Shown piece after piece: positions 1-7,119 of a DNA stretch of 21,121 nt. The stretch is from Streptosporangiaceae bacterium (GTDB taxonomy: Bacteria; Actinomycetota; Actinomycetes; Streptosporangiales; Streptosporangiaceae). The notes beneath the pieces are model-generated. The model was not told the origin of the DNA and ran no database searches. It saw nothing but the letters and a program-made list of their open reading frames with translations. The position numbers were made by a program, and so were the translations under genes. Each line of letters opens with the position of its first letter. Positions within the stretch are counted from its first letter, which is position 1. The DNA lies in NCBI GenBank assembly GCA_030041195.1, contig JASHOI010000608.1, positions 1 to 21,121 on the forward strand, read 5' to 3'.

Positions 1-249
1 CCGGGCGGCGCGCACGGCCCGCTCTGCCGCGTTGACCGCCGCCTGGGCGTGGTGACGGAATGCCTCGCCCGCGGCCGTGGGCCGGATGCCGCGCGCGTGC
101 CGTTCCAGCAGCGGCACGCCGGCCTGCCGCTCCAGCCCGGCAACCTGCCTCGACACGGCGGACTGCGTGTAGCCGAGCTCGGCGGCGGCCGCGGACAGCG
201 ACCCCAGACGGCACACGGTCAGGAACGTCCGCCACGCATTCAGCGACAT
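1..249 (-). CDS. LysR-family transcriptional regulator, N-terminal part (cut by window edge)
   Basis: The reverse strand from ATG 249 gives 83 codons open to the window edge. The protein begins MSLNAWRTFLTVCRLGSLSA, followed by the helix-turn-helix signature AAAELGYTQSAVSRQVAGLE and then LLERHARGIRPTAAGE, which is the classic LysR winged helix-turn-helix with its linker helix start. The effector-binding domain lies outside the window, so the ligand is unknown. It is divergent from the dehydrogenase gene starting at 332, the standard arrangement for a LysR protein controlling its neighbour and itself, and two T-N11-A boxes lie in the spacer. The family call is secure; the target operon is inferred from position. 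Confidence 0.9.
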   Translation of the reverse strand, partial: MSLNAWRTFLTVCRLGSLSAAAAELGYTQSAVSRQVAGLERQAGVPLLERHARGIRPTAAGEAFRHHAQAAVNAAERAVRAAR

Positions 250-259
250 GACCCAAGTC

Positions 260-303
260 TGCGTGTTCCGCATGGCTGCTGTGCTCAATATGCGCTTGTC
301 GCA
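260..303. promoter_or_regulatory. Two LysR-type T-N11-A operator boxes in the divergent spacer
   Basis: TGCGTGTTCCGCA (260-272) and TGCGCTTGTCGCA (291-303) share the form TGCG-N5-CGCA, a 13-base inverted repeat that fits the LysR consensus T-N11-A. Their starts are 31 bases apart, about three helical turns, so a regulator tetramer could bind both on one DNA face. They sit between the LysR start (249) and the dehydrogenase start (332). Seen directly; binding is inferred. Confidence 0.65.
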
Positions 304-331
304 CCCATGTCCGCGGGCCCATCCTGGACCG

Positions 332-1483
332 GTGACCGCGACCCGAGAGATAGCCGTCCTCGGCCTGGGCCGGATGGGTGCCGCCATCGCAGCGCGCCTG
401 GTGAGCCTGGGCTGGCAGGTGACCGGCTGGACCCGATCTGGCCGGGTGGCCGACTCGGTCCCGGCCGCCGGCGACCCGGCCGGCGCCGTCGCCAGCGCCG
501 GTGTGATCGTTCTCTCCCTCTTTGACGGCCCGGCGTGCGTCCAGGTCCTGGACCGGGTCCGGGACGCGTTGCGGCCGGGCACGATCGTCGTTAACACCAG
601 CACGATCGCCCCGGCCGAGGCGGCGGAACTGGCCCGGCAGTTCGGCGCGTCCTACGTGCACGCGCCGGTGCTCGGCTCCGGCCCGGCCGTCGCCAACGGC
701 GCCCTGGAGGTTCTGGCCGGCGCGGATGAGGATGCGCTCGCCAAGGTCCGCCCGGTGCTGGACGCGCTCGGCGAGGTGCGGCCCGTCGGTGACGCCGCCA
801 CGGCCGCTGCGCTCAAGCTGGTGGCGAACAGCAGCCTGGCCGGCGCCGTCCTGGCGTTGCGCGATTCGCTCAGGCAGGGTGATGCCCTCGGCCTGCCCAA
901 GCCGCAGGTGCTCGACGTCCTCGAGCTCGGGCAGCTTGGCGCCCTGGTCGCCCGCAAGCGGCCGTTCCTGGCCGGCCAGCCGGCCCAGGCCCAGTTCACG
1001 ATCGGCGCCCTGGCCAAGGACATGGCGCTGCTGGCGGACGCGTCGCAGAGCCCGCTGCCCAGCGCCGCCGAGCTGGCCGGCGCGCCGGCCGGACCCGAAG
1101 CCGACATCGCGCTGGCCGCCATGACACCGGCCGTCGGTGACGAGGTGCTCGCCCCGCTCCGCGCGTACATCCGCGGGCACGCCACCGGCGACCCGGCCCA
1201 CTTCCGCGAGGCGTTCCTGCCCACGGCCCACATCGAGGGGCTGCGCGACGGCACCTTTGTGTCCTGGCCCCTCGACGAATACTGCGCGCTGTTCCACGGG
1301 CCGGCCCCGGACGAGCGGGCCCGTTCCCGCCGCATCGACACCGTGGAGGTGCACGCGACGGTCGCGACGGCGTCGATGACGCTGTTTCACGGGGCAGACA
1401 CCTTCACGGACGTGTTCCTGCTGGTCCGCGTCGACGGCCGGTGGCGCATCGCCAACAAGGCCTACCACCGGGCCGCGGGGTAG
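332..1483 (+). CDS. NAD(P)-dependent beta-hydroxyacid-dehydrogenase/imine-reductase-type enzyme fused to NTF2-like domain
   Basis: This 383-residue protein has two parts. Residues 5-260 form a 3-hydroxyisobutyrate-dehydrogenase-like fold: dinucleotide-binding GLGRMG (11-16), substrate-loop region VHAPVLGSGP (109-118), family lysine K162 in LKLVANSS, and the KDMALL helix near 229. Residues about 267-383 look like an NTF2/SnoaL or lumazine-binding-like alpha+beta domain, with AYIRGHATGDPAHFREAF and a terminal DGRWRIANKAYHR strand. GTG 332 is chosen because it sits just before the first beta strand (VTATREIAVLGLG); ATG 248 would overlap the LysR start and add 28 residues without homology. It leads a unit with the MBL hydrolase 10 bases on, probably controlled by the LysR gene. 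The exact substrate is unknown. Confidence 0.85.
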   Translation: MTATREIAVLGLGRMGAAIAARLVSLGWQVTGWTRSGRVADSVPAAGDPAGAVASAGVIVLSLFDGPACVQVLDRVRDALRPGTIVVNTSTIAPAEAAELARQFGASYVHAPVLGSGPAVANGALEVLAGADEDALAKVRPVLDALGEVRPVGDAATAAALKLVANSSLAGAVLALRDSLRQGDALGLPKPQVLDVLELGQLGALVARKRPFLAGQPAQAQFTIGALAKDMALLADASQSPLPSAAELAGAPAGPEADIALAAMTPAVGDEVLAPLRAYIRGHATGDPAHFREAFLPTAHIEGLRDGTFVSWPLDEYCALFHGPAPDERARSRRIDTVEVHATVATASMTLFHGADTFTDVFLLVRVDGRWRIANKAYHRAAG

Positions 1484-1493
1484 ATTCCTCGCC

Positions 1494-2327
1494 GTGGGCT
1501 GGGACGAGGTTGCCGCCGGGGTCTTCCAGCGGCGGTACAACCCGCTGGACGTGAGCGTCTGCGTGATCCGCGGGTCCGACGGGCTGGCCGTCGTCGACAC
1601 CCGGTCGTCGCCCAGGCAGGCCGACGAGATCCGCGCCGACGTGCGCGAGCTGGGCAACGCGCCGGTCCGCTGGGTGATCAACACCCACGGGCACTTCGAC
1701 CACTGTTTCGGCAACCAGCGGTTCGGGCCAGGCTCCGACCTGAACGTGCCGATCTACGGCCACGTCCTGGTCCCGGCCTTCCTGGACGCCTATGAGCGGC
1801 CCGGGCTCGCCGAAGCCGTCGCCACCGGCCAGGAGCCGGCCGAGGAATGGCGTGAGGTGGTCATCACCCCGCCGACCGAGCTGGTCGGCGACCGGCACAC
1901 GCTCGATCTGGGGGACCGGGCCGTCGGCATGTTGCACCTCGGCCGCGGCCACACCGACAACGACCTGCTGCTGCACATCCCCGACGCGGCCGCGTGGCTG
2001 GTCGGCGACGTGATCGAGGAGTCGGGCCCGCCGTGCTACGGGGCCGGCAGCTTCCCGATGGACTGGCCGGTTACCGTGTCCCGCCTGCTGGCCCTGCTCG
2101 ACGACCGCGACGTCCTGGTGCCCGGGCACGGCGCCCCGGTCGGCGCCGCATTCGCCCGGGCGCAGCAGCAGCAGCTTGCCGGAGTGGCTGAGCTGATCCG
2201 CGAGCTGCACGGCGACGGCGTACCGGCCCGTAAGGCGGCTGAGGCGGGCGGCGCGAGATGGCCTCTTCCCGTGGAAGGGCTGGGCCCGGCGATCGAGACG
2301 GGTTACGCGCAGCTCAGCGACGGGTAA
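1494..2327 (+). CDS. MBL-fold metallo-hydrolase
   Basis: This 277-residue metallo-beta-lactamase-fold protein shows all the zinc-binding motifs: THGHFDH (H65, H67, D69, H70), GRGHTDND (H153), WLVGDV (D172) and VPGHGAP (H212). This matches hydrolases of the glyoxalase II / quorum-quenching / class B-like superfamily. The reaction cannot be fixed further; thioester, lactone or ester hydrolysis are all possible. The start is GTG 1494, ten bases after the dehydrogenase stop, with no earlier start available in the gap. The spacing before and after (10 bases each) marks it as the middle gene of a three-gene unit. Family assignment is firm and function is open. Confidence 0.87.
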   Translation: MGWDEVAAGVFQRRYNPLDVSVCVIRGSDGLAVVDTRSSPRQADEIRADVRELGNAPVRWVINTHGHFDHCFGNQRFGPGSDLNVPIYGHVLVPAFLDAYERPGLAEAVATGQEPAEEWREVVITPPTELVGDRHTLDLGDRAVGMLHLGRGHTDNDLLLHIPDAAAWLVGDVIEESGPPCYGAGSFPMDWPVTVSRLLALLDDRDVLVPGHGAPVGAAFARAQQQQLAGVAELIRELHGDGVPARKAAEAGGARWPLPVEGLGPAIETGYAQLSDG

Positions 2328-2337
2328 CGGGCTGGGC

Positions 2338-3231
2338 ATGAGCCTGTATACCGAGGTCCGCCATCCGCGGGCGCACGCCAGGCGGAGTCAGGATCCGGGC
2401 CACGCCGACAAGGCGAGCGGGTTCAACGAGCGGCTGGCCGCCTGGATCACCGCCCGAATTGGGTCGATGTGGACCGTTTATATCTGTACCGCGGTCACCG
2501 TGCTGTGGATGGTGCTCGGGTCGAGGGCAGTGCTGGGTTTCGACCCGTATCCCTACCCGTTCCTGCTGTTCCTCGGCAACGTGGCCCAGCTGCTGCTGAT
2601 CTTCATCATCCTGCTCGGGCAGCAGGTGCTCGGCCGGGCAGCCGACCGGCGGTCGATGGACACCTACGAGGACGCCGAGGCGATCCTGGTCGACTGCGAG
2701 CAGATCCAGAACCACCTGATGGCGCAGGACAGCCTGCTCGCCGACGGCGCCGACCTGGGTGCCGAGCACCAGGAGCTGCTGGCCAGGGCCACCGAGCGGA
2801 TCGACGCGCCGCCCACGACCGACCACGAGTACATCGGCTTCAACGGCAGGCTGGCCGCGTGGCTCACCAGCAAGGTGGCCACGATGACGGCCTTCTACGT
2901 TGCGCTGGTTTTCCAGATCGGCTGGATCGTGGCAGGCCAGCTGCTCGGGTTCGACCCCTACCCGTACGCGTTCCTGCTGTTCCTGTCCAGCCAGCTGCAG
3001 CTGCTGCTGATGTTCGTGATCATGGTCGGGCAGCAGGTGATCGGGCGCTCGGCGGACAAGCGCGCCGCGCAGACCTACCTGAACGCGGAGGCGGTGCTGC
3101 ACGCCTGCGAGCGGCTTCAGGCCCACCTGCGGGCCCAGGACCTGGCCATCCGGCACGTCGTCGAGCACCTGCAGCGCGGCGCCTCCGGATTACCGGCTAG
3201 CCAGGCCCCGTCCGGGCGGGGCCCGGCGTAA
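2338..3231 (+). CDS. Tandem-duplicated DUF1003 membrane protein
   Basis: This 297-residue protein is built from two copies of a DUF1003-like unit, residues about 29-134 and 168-272. Each copy has the same order: FNxRLAAW, a first membrane segment, LGFDPYPYxFLLFL, a second hydrophobic segment, GQQVxGRxAD, and an amphipathic TYxxAEAxLxxCExxQxHLxAQD helix. Four membrane segments are predicted overall. DUF1003 proteins are usually single-unit and about 150-200 residues, so this is an internal duplication. The role of the family is not established. It is the third gene of the unit, and its 3' end overlaps the convergent DUF2252 gene by 42 bases, where a hairpin is also seen. Confidence 0.85.
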   Translation: MSLYTEVRHPRAHARRSQDPGHADKASGFNERLAAWITARIGSMWTVYICTAVTVLWMVLGSRAVLGFDPYPYPFLLFLGNVAQLLLIFIILLGQQVLGRAADRRSMDTYEDAEAILVDCEQIQNHLMAQDSLLADGADLGAEHQELLARATERIDAPPTTDHEYIGFNGRLAAWLTSKVATMTAFYVALVFQIGWIVAGQLLGFDPYPYAFLLFLSSQLQLLLMFVIMVGQQVIGRSADKRAAQTYLNAEAVLHACERLQAHLRAQDLAIRHVVEHLQRGASGLPASQAPSGRGPA

Positions 3232-4695
3232 TAAGGGTCCGGTCAGCAGGGGTCGCGGCACGGCTCCTAACAGGCCCATCACCGCCTGGACCCGGCCGTT
3301 GGCGACGGCGTCCATCAGGCGCTGGTAGTCCTTGGCGTTCTGGTCGGCGTAGGCGAGCGCGAAGTCGGCGATCGCGTAGTCGAACTCCTTGCTCTCCTTG
3401 CTGTCGCCGAGGTAGCCGGAGATCACCGTGGCCCGCCCGGTTCTGGCGTGCCCGCGGGCCAGCGCCCAGCCGCACAGCCGGCCGTAGTATTTGAGCTGCT
3501 CGGGGTCCATGGCCGGGACGTCCATCGAGCCCTTCATGTCCCGAAGCTGGCGTACGTAGTAGTCCTTGCCGTTCTGGCCGTCGGTGGCGATGCCCTTGGT
3601 CCAGCCGAGGAACTCGTCGGTCGCGGCCTGCGTCATCCGCTGGCCCCGGGCCACCCGCTCGCCCTGGTGCTGGTACTCGCTCGGCCCCGCGTACGGCGCC
3701 AGCACCGACTCCTGCGCCTCCTTGAGCTGGAGGAACAGCGGCTCGTCCTCGCGGTCACCGAGCAGCAGCAGCACGAAGGCCTCGGTGCCCACCGAGCCGA
3801 CGCCGACCACCTTGCGGGCGAAGTCGCCGAAGTAGTAGCGGCGCAGCACCTCGCGCCGGTCGGCCGGAATCGTCTCCTTGTACTGCGCGATCGCGCTGCG
3901 CAGCTCGTCGAGCATGGCCGGGTTGCGCTCGATCGGGAAGCGGACGATCAGCGGATGGTCGGGGCGGATCCGGTACTCCCCGCCGACCTGGTCGCAGTAC
4001 TTCAGCAGCGCCTTCAGGCTGGTCCGCTGCTGCGCCTTCCTGATGTCCCTGCGGCGGCGGCGCACCGCCTTCTTCGACTGGACCGCGTCGTACAGGCTGG
4101 TCACCTGGTCAACGTCGATCCTGGAGTACCAGACGTTGAGGAACCGCATGGTCGCGTAGCGCGCCATCTCGACGCGGTAGCTGTTCGCGCAGCGGCGCGC
4201 GGCGGTGTGCGCCTCCCGGTCCGAGAACCCGTTGTCCCTGGCCGCGACCGCGAGGCTGGTTGCCAGCCGCTTGACGTCCCACTCGAACGACGCGGGCAGC
4301 GTCTCGTCGAAGTCGTTGACGTCGAAGACGAGCCGCCGCTCCGGCGAGGCGAACATGCCGAAGTTCAGCAGGTGCGCGTCGCCGCAGCACTGCACCTTCA
4401 GGTCCGTGGTCGGCGTGTGGGCGAGGTCCCACGCCATCGGCGCCGCGGCGCCCCGGAAGTACGCGAACGGAGAGGTGAGCATGCGGCCGTAGCGGATCGG
4501 CACCAGGTCGGGCACCCGGGTCTTGGCCTGCTCCTCGAGGATGTCGACCGGGTCGGGCCTGCTGCGCGGCGGCTGCCACTCCGCGTGGTCGGCGCGGGCC
4601 ACCCGCTCCCGGCGGGCGCGCCCCCGCGCCCGCCACTCGTCGGGCGTGAGAACTTCGTGCGGCGGGGCGAGCACCCCCGGAGAGATCCTGCTCAT
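3190..4695 (-). CDS. DUF2252 family protein
   Basis: This 501-residue protein matches the DUF2252 family (COG4320) over its length: LVPIRYGRMLTSPFAYFRGA (residues 64-83), then QCCGDAHLLNFGMFASPERR (102-121) and LVFDVNDFDETLP (122-134). The spacing of GDAHxxNFG followed by FDVNDFDE resembles the catalytic loop and DFD-type metal motif of aminoglycoside-phosphotransferase-like kinases; this similarity is my reading and not an established activity. The start is ATG 4695. The stop is TAA at 3190-3192, inside the 3' end of the DUF1003 gene on the other strand. A proline/arginine-rich tail ends the protein. No substrate can be named. Confidence 0.88.
   Translation of the reverse strand: MSRISPGVLAPPHEVLTPDEWRARGRARRERVARADHAEWQPPRSRPDPVDILEEQAKTRVPDLVPIRYGRMLTSPFAYFRGAAAPMAWDLAHTPTTDLKVQCCGDAHLLNFGMFASPERRLVFDVNDFDETLPASFEWDVKRLATSLAVAARDNGFSDREAHTAARRCANSYRVEMARYATMRFLNVWYSRIDVDQVTSLYDAVQSKKAVRRRRRDIRKAQQRTSLKALLKYCDQVGGEYRIRPDHPLIVRFPIERNPAMLDELRSAIAQYKETIPADRREVLRRYYFGDFARKVVGVGSVGTEAFVLLLLGDREDEPLFLQLKEAQESVLAPYAGPSEYQHQGERVARGQRMTQAATDEFLGWTKGIATDGQNGKDYYVRQLRDMKGSMDVPAMDPEQLKYYGRLCGWALARGHARTGRATVISGYLGDSKESKEFDYAIADFALAYADQNAKDYQRLMDAVANGRVQAVMGLLGAVPRPLLTGPLLRRAPPGRGLASR
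3204..3223. terminator. Hairpin in the overlapping 3' ends of convergent genes
   Basis: GGCCCCG (3204-3210) and CGGGGCC (3217-3223) form a perfect 7-base-pair stem with loop TCCGGG. It lies in the last codons of both the DUF1003 gene and the opposing DUF2252 gene, where a bidirectional terminator would be expected. There is no T-run, as is common in actinomycetes. A chance GC-rich hairpin is possible. Confidence 0.4.
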
Positions 4696-5029
4696 TACGT
4701 CACTGGCCCCCGATTGTGACCGTCAGCGTCCCTGACGGCACGTCCCCCCAGGTCGCTGCCGCCCCTAACGCCTACCTATACCCCGGCATCTTACGATCGA
4801 GCCCGACCTCAACGCCAAGCCCAGCCTGCGCGGGCTGCCCGGCCGCCTGAGCCCGCGCCGGTTGGGCCCGCGCCGGTTGGGCCCACCCCGGCGAGCCGCC
4901 CCGGCGCCCCGCCCGCGCCGGTCCCGAACACGGTGGTGGGTCCCACGCTGTTGAAAGAGGAACAGCCAGGGACCCTTGACCCCATTGGTGGCTGCGGCGG
5001 GCTCGCGCCTGCTGCGGCATGATGCTGGG
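4696..5029. other. Divergent non-coding spacer with GC-rich repeats
   Basis: This 334-base spacer separates the DUF2252 and DUF1697 starts. I see no convincing gene; the ORFs crossing it are low-complexity Ala/Arg/Pro readings. It holds a short repeat described separately. TTGACC at 4976-4981 looks like a -35 box, but no good -10 follows at the right distance. CATGAT (5018-5023), six bases before ATG 5030, is a weak leaderless-type -10 candidate. Confidence 0.5.
4851..4922. repeat. Short GC-rich direct repeats
   Basis: GCCCGCGCCGGTTGG occurs twice in perfect tandem (4851-4865, 4866-4880), and its first 12 bases recur at 4911-4922. This is a small local tandem duplication in a non-coding spacer. 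No function is evident. Confidence 0.7.
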
Positions 5030-5596
5030 ATGCCTACTCATGTGGCCCTGCTGCGGGGCATCAACCTGGGCGGCCATAACAAGGTCGCCATGGCCGACCT
5101 GCGCGAGGTGGTCACCTCGCTCGGCCACGCCGACGTGGCGACCTACATCCAGAGCGGCAACGTGGTGTTCACCAGCGACCAGTCCGACACGGCATCGCTG
5201 GCCACCGCCCTCGAGCACGCGATCGCCACGTCGCTGGGCGTTCCGGCCCGGGTCGTGGTGCTGTCGCGCGAGGATCTGGCGCAGGTGGCGCGGGACAACC
5301 CGTACGCGGGCGAGCCCAACCACAAGGCCGTGCACGCGGTGTTCCTGAGCGGAGAGCCGGGCCCCGACGTGGCCGAGCGGGTTGCGGCCGCCCAGCAGAT
5401 CGCCGCGCAGCAGGGCAGCCGGGACACCGCCGAGCTCAAGGGGCGCACGATTTTCCTGCACACTCCCGACGGCTACGGGCGCAGCGACCTGGCCACGGCG
5501 CTGGTCAAGCTGGGCCAGAAGAAGACCGACTCGGTGACCGGCACGGCGCGCAACTGGGCCACGGTCACCAAGCTGCTGGCCATGTGCGACGGGTGA
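5030..5596 (+). CDS. DUF1697 family protein
   Basis: This 188-residue protein starts MPTHVALLRGINLGGHNKVA, the hallmark N-terminus of DUF1697, followed by the family motifs TYIQSGNVVF near residue 40 and NPYAGEP near 97. The C-terminus contains TGTARNWATVTKLL, also typical. The start ATG 5030 is chosen over ATG 4976 because it coincides with the family N-terminus. The gene stands alone and converges on the deoxyribosyltransferase-like gene with an 18-base gap. DUF1697 proteins are widespread in actinobacteria and have no settled biochemical function. Confidence 0.9.
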   Translation: MPTHVALLRGINLGGHNKVAMADLREVVTSLGHADVATYIQSGNVVFTSDQSDTASLATALEHAIATSLGVPARVVVLSREDLAQVARDNPYAGEPNHKAVHAVFLSGEPGPDVAERVAAAQQIAAQQGSRDTAELKGRTIFLHTPDGYGRSDLATALVKLGQKKTDSVTGTARNWATVTKLLAMCDG

Positions 5597-5614
5597 GTGC
5601 CGGGCCTCGCACGC

Positions 5615-6097
5615 TCAGTCGGCGGCCTCGCGGAGGAGCGGACTCGGCGGCTCTCCCCTCAGGTCGATGATCAGGTCATCAAGAGTCTCGAACAATGGTA
5701 TCCGGTGACGCATGCACACGATCTCCACGTTGCCCCTGCGCCAGAACCCTTCGGGACAGCAGACCTTCAGCTTGCCTGAATGAGCGCACAGGCCAAGCTC
5801 TAGCAGGCTGATTGGTGACTTGGTGCCGGGTGCCAAGTACATGACCACGATGTCGGCAGCCTCGAGCATGTCAAGTTCCCAAGTCACCTGCTCAAAGAAC
5901 TGAGGGTTATCAGATCGTTGCTGGCAGGAAGAGTCCCAATCATCACGGCGAGGATTGAGGATGACGACGCCACTCACGTTGGACATGGCCTTCACAATTC
6001 GTTCTTGCCACTGCTCAGCGAGACCCATTTCGATGGTGCCAGCCAAGAAAATACGTCGGTCAAATCCGGGCGGTAACGGCGCTTTAACCTCTCGCAT
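5615..6097 (-). CDS. Nucleoside 2-deoxyribosyltransferase-like protein
   Basis: This 160-residue protein has the layout of the nucleoside 2-deoxyribosyltransferase-like superfamily: FLAGTIE (17-23), VVILNPRRDDWD (44-55), QVTWELDMLEAADIVVMYLA (70-89) and SPISLLELG (94-102), with E100 as the expected catalytic nucleophile. C-terminal PEGFWRRGNVEIVC (115-128) is typical of the phage/bacterial branch. Base composition is low for this window: 60-base lines I counted inside the gene ran from 47% to 65% GC, against about 70% in neighbours. This suggests horizontal acquisition. It has its own strong promoter and no operon partner on its strand. It could be a nucleotide-salvage enzyme or a base-exchange/NAD-cleaving effector. 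Confidence 0.85.
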   Translation of the reverse strand: MREVKAPLPPGFDRRIFLAGTIEMGLAEQWQERIVKAMSNVSGVVILNPRRDDWDSSCQQRSDNPQFFEQVTWELDMLEAADIVVMYLAPGTKSPISLLELGLCAHSGKLKVCCPEGFWRRGNVEIVCMRHRIPLFETLDDLIIDLRGEPPSPLLREAAD

Positions 6098-6103
6098 AAC
6101 TGA

Positions 6104-6112
6104 ATTCTATCA
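6104..6112 (-). promoter_or_regulatory. Extended -10 promoter for the deoxyribosyltransferase-like gene
   Basis: On the reverse strand TGATAGAAT is an extended -10 box (TGn plus TAGAAT) placed six bases before ATG 6097, which predicts a leaderless transcript starting at or next to the start codon. It is the most AT-rich promoter-like element in the window. Confidence 0.65.
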
Positions 6113-6170
6113 ATGAGTCCTTTTGGTCCTCATCTCGGAGTGAAAGCACCTGCCTGAGCAGCCGGAACGG

Positions 6171-6756
6171 GTGGTGGTACCAGGCGGTCGCGGTGCGATG
6201 CGGGAGATCGCAATCTTGCGAGCCACACTTGAGTTGCTGGCCGAGTCCGGCTACGACCAGCTGACCATCGACGCAGTGGCGGCGCGGGCCCGGTGCAGCA
6301 AGGCCACCATCTACCGGAGGTGGCCGGATAAGGCAGCGCTCGTGATCACGGCCGTCCGGCGGCACGCCGGCCAGCCCGGGATTGCTGCGCCCGACACCGG
6401 CAGCCTGCGCTCGGACCTGTGCGCCGCGCTGCAGGCGATGCGCTCCCAGCCTGTCGGGTCAGGACGCAGCGCTCATCATCGGGCTCCTCAGCGCGATGCA
6501 CCGCGATCCTGAACTCGCCGCCACGGTGAGGGAGCAGGTGCTCCAGGCCAAGCGCGAAGTGTTCGACGCCGTCATCGCCCGGGCAATTGCACGCGGGGAT
6601 GTCCCGGCGACGACCGATGGGGCACTGCTCGCCGAGATCAGCTCGGCTGTGCTGTTCTCCAGGCTGCTGGTGACCGGCGAGCCGCTGGACGATGCTTTCA
6701 CGCAGCATCTTGTCGACGCGGTCCTGCTGCCGGCGCTCGGGCGGCCGTCCCCCTGA
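6171..6756 (+). pseudogene. TetR-family regulator, frameshifted
   Basis: The first frame (GTG 6171 to TGA 6512) reads MREIAILRATLELLAESGYD and then LTIDAVAARARCSKATIYRR, a clear TetR helix-turn-helix. It then loses homology near 6450-6460. A second frame, offset by one base, continues with SGQDAALIIGLLSAMHRDPE and LVTGEPLDDAF to the stop at 6754-6756, which is a normal TetR C-terminal ligand domain. Removing one base (or adding two) near the CAGCCTGTCGG stretch restores one protein of about 194 residues. Either this is a genuine broken gene or there is one base error in the sequence. The start is uncertain: GTG 6171, GTG 6174 or ATG 6198. The gene is divergent from the deoxyribosyltransferase-like gene and 24 bases ahead of a small membrane protein. 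Confidence 0.82.
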
Positions 6757-6780
6757 TGACAACCCAAACGAGCTGCTCGG

Positions 6781-7086
6781 ATGTGGCAGGCGATCGTCTT
6801 CGGCTTCCTGGGCGGTGTGCTGGGCGCCAACGGCTTCCCGCACTTCACGCGCGGCATCACCAAGAGGAGGTATCCGAGCCGGCTCGGCAACGGGCCCGTT
6901 CCCAACTTCGTCGCAGGCTGGGCGTTGCTCGTCATGGCGGCGCTGTTCTTTTACCTCGCCCACGTCGGCAGGCACCCCGGCTGGTCCCTCGGCCCGGCCG
7001 CAGTCGGGGTCCTGCTGATGGGGCTCTTTCACGCCGGTCCCGGGGCATTTGGCAGGCCCGAGCCACCGGACGCGCCGCCAAGCTAG
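6781..7086 (+). CDS. Small hydrophobic membrane protein
   Basis: This 101-residue protein has three hydrophobic segments: residues about 3-20 (IVFGFLGGVLGANGF), 42-62 (FVAGWALLVMAALFFYLAHV) and 72-88 (LGPAAVGVLLMGLFHA), and a short Pro-rich tail. It starts at ATG 6781, 24 bases after the TetR stop, so the two are probably co-transcribed and this may be the regulator's target. I recognise the look of a conserved actinobacterial hypothetical membrane protein but cannot name a family or function. Confidence 0.65.
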   Translation: MWQAIVFGFLGGVLGANGFPHFTRGITKRRYPSRLGNGPVPNFVAGWALLVMAALFFYLAHVGRHPGWSLGPAAVGVLLMGLFHAGPGAFGRPEPPDAPPS

Positions 7087-7119
7087 GAATCACTGCCGGT
7101 GCGCCCGCGCCGCCACGCC

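Noticed and set aside
3448..4719. Long open frame (423 residues) antisense to the DUF2252 gene
   Set aside because: Low-complexity Val/Arg/Leu-rich reading with no motif; the opposite strand carries a clear family match. Long antisense frames are expected at this GC bias.
4772..5461. Reverse-strand ORF spanning the spacer and DUF1697
   Set aside because: It is antisense to a clear DUF1697 gene, and its part in the spacer is repeat-derived Ala/Gln/Pro sequence.
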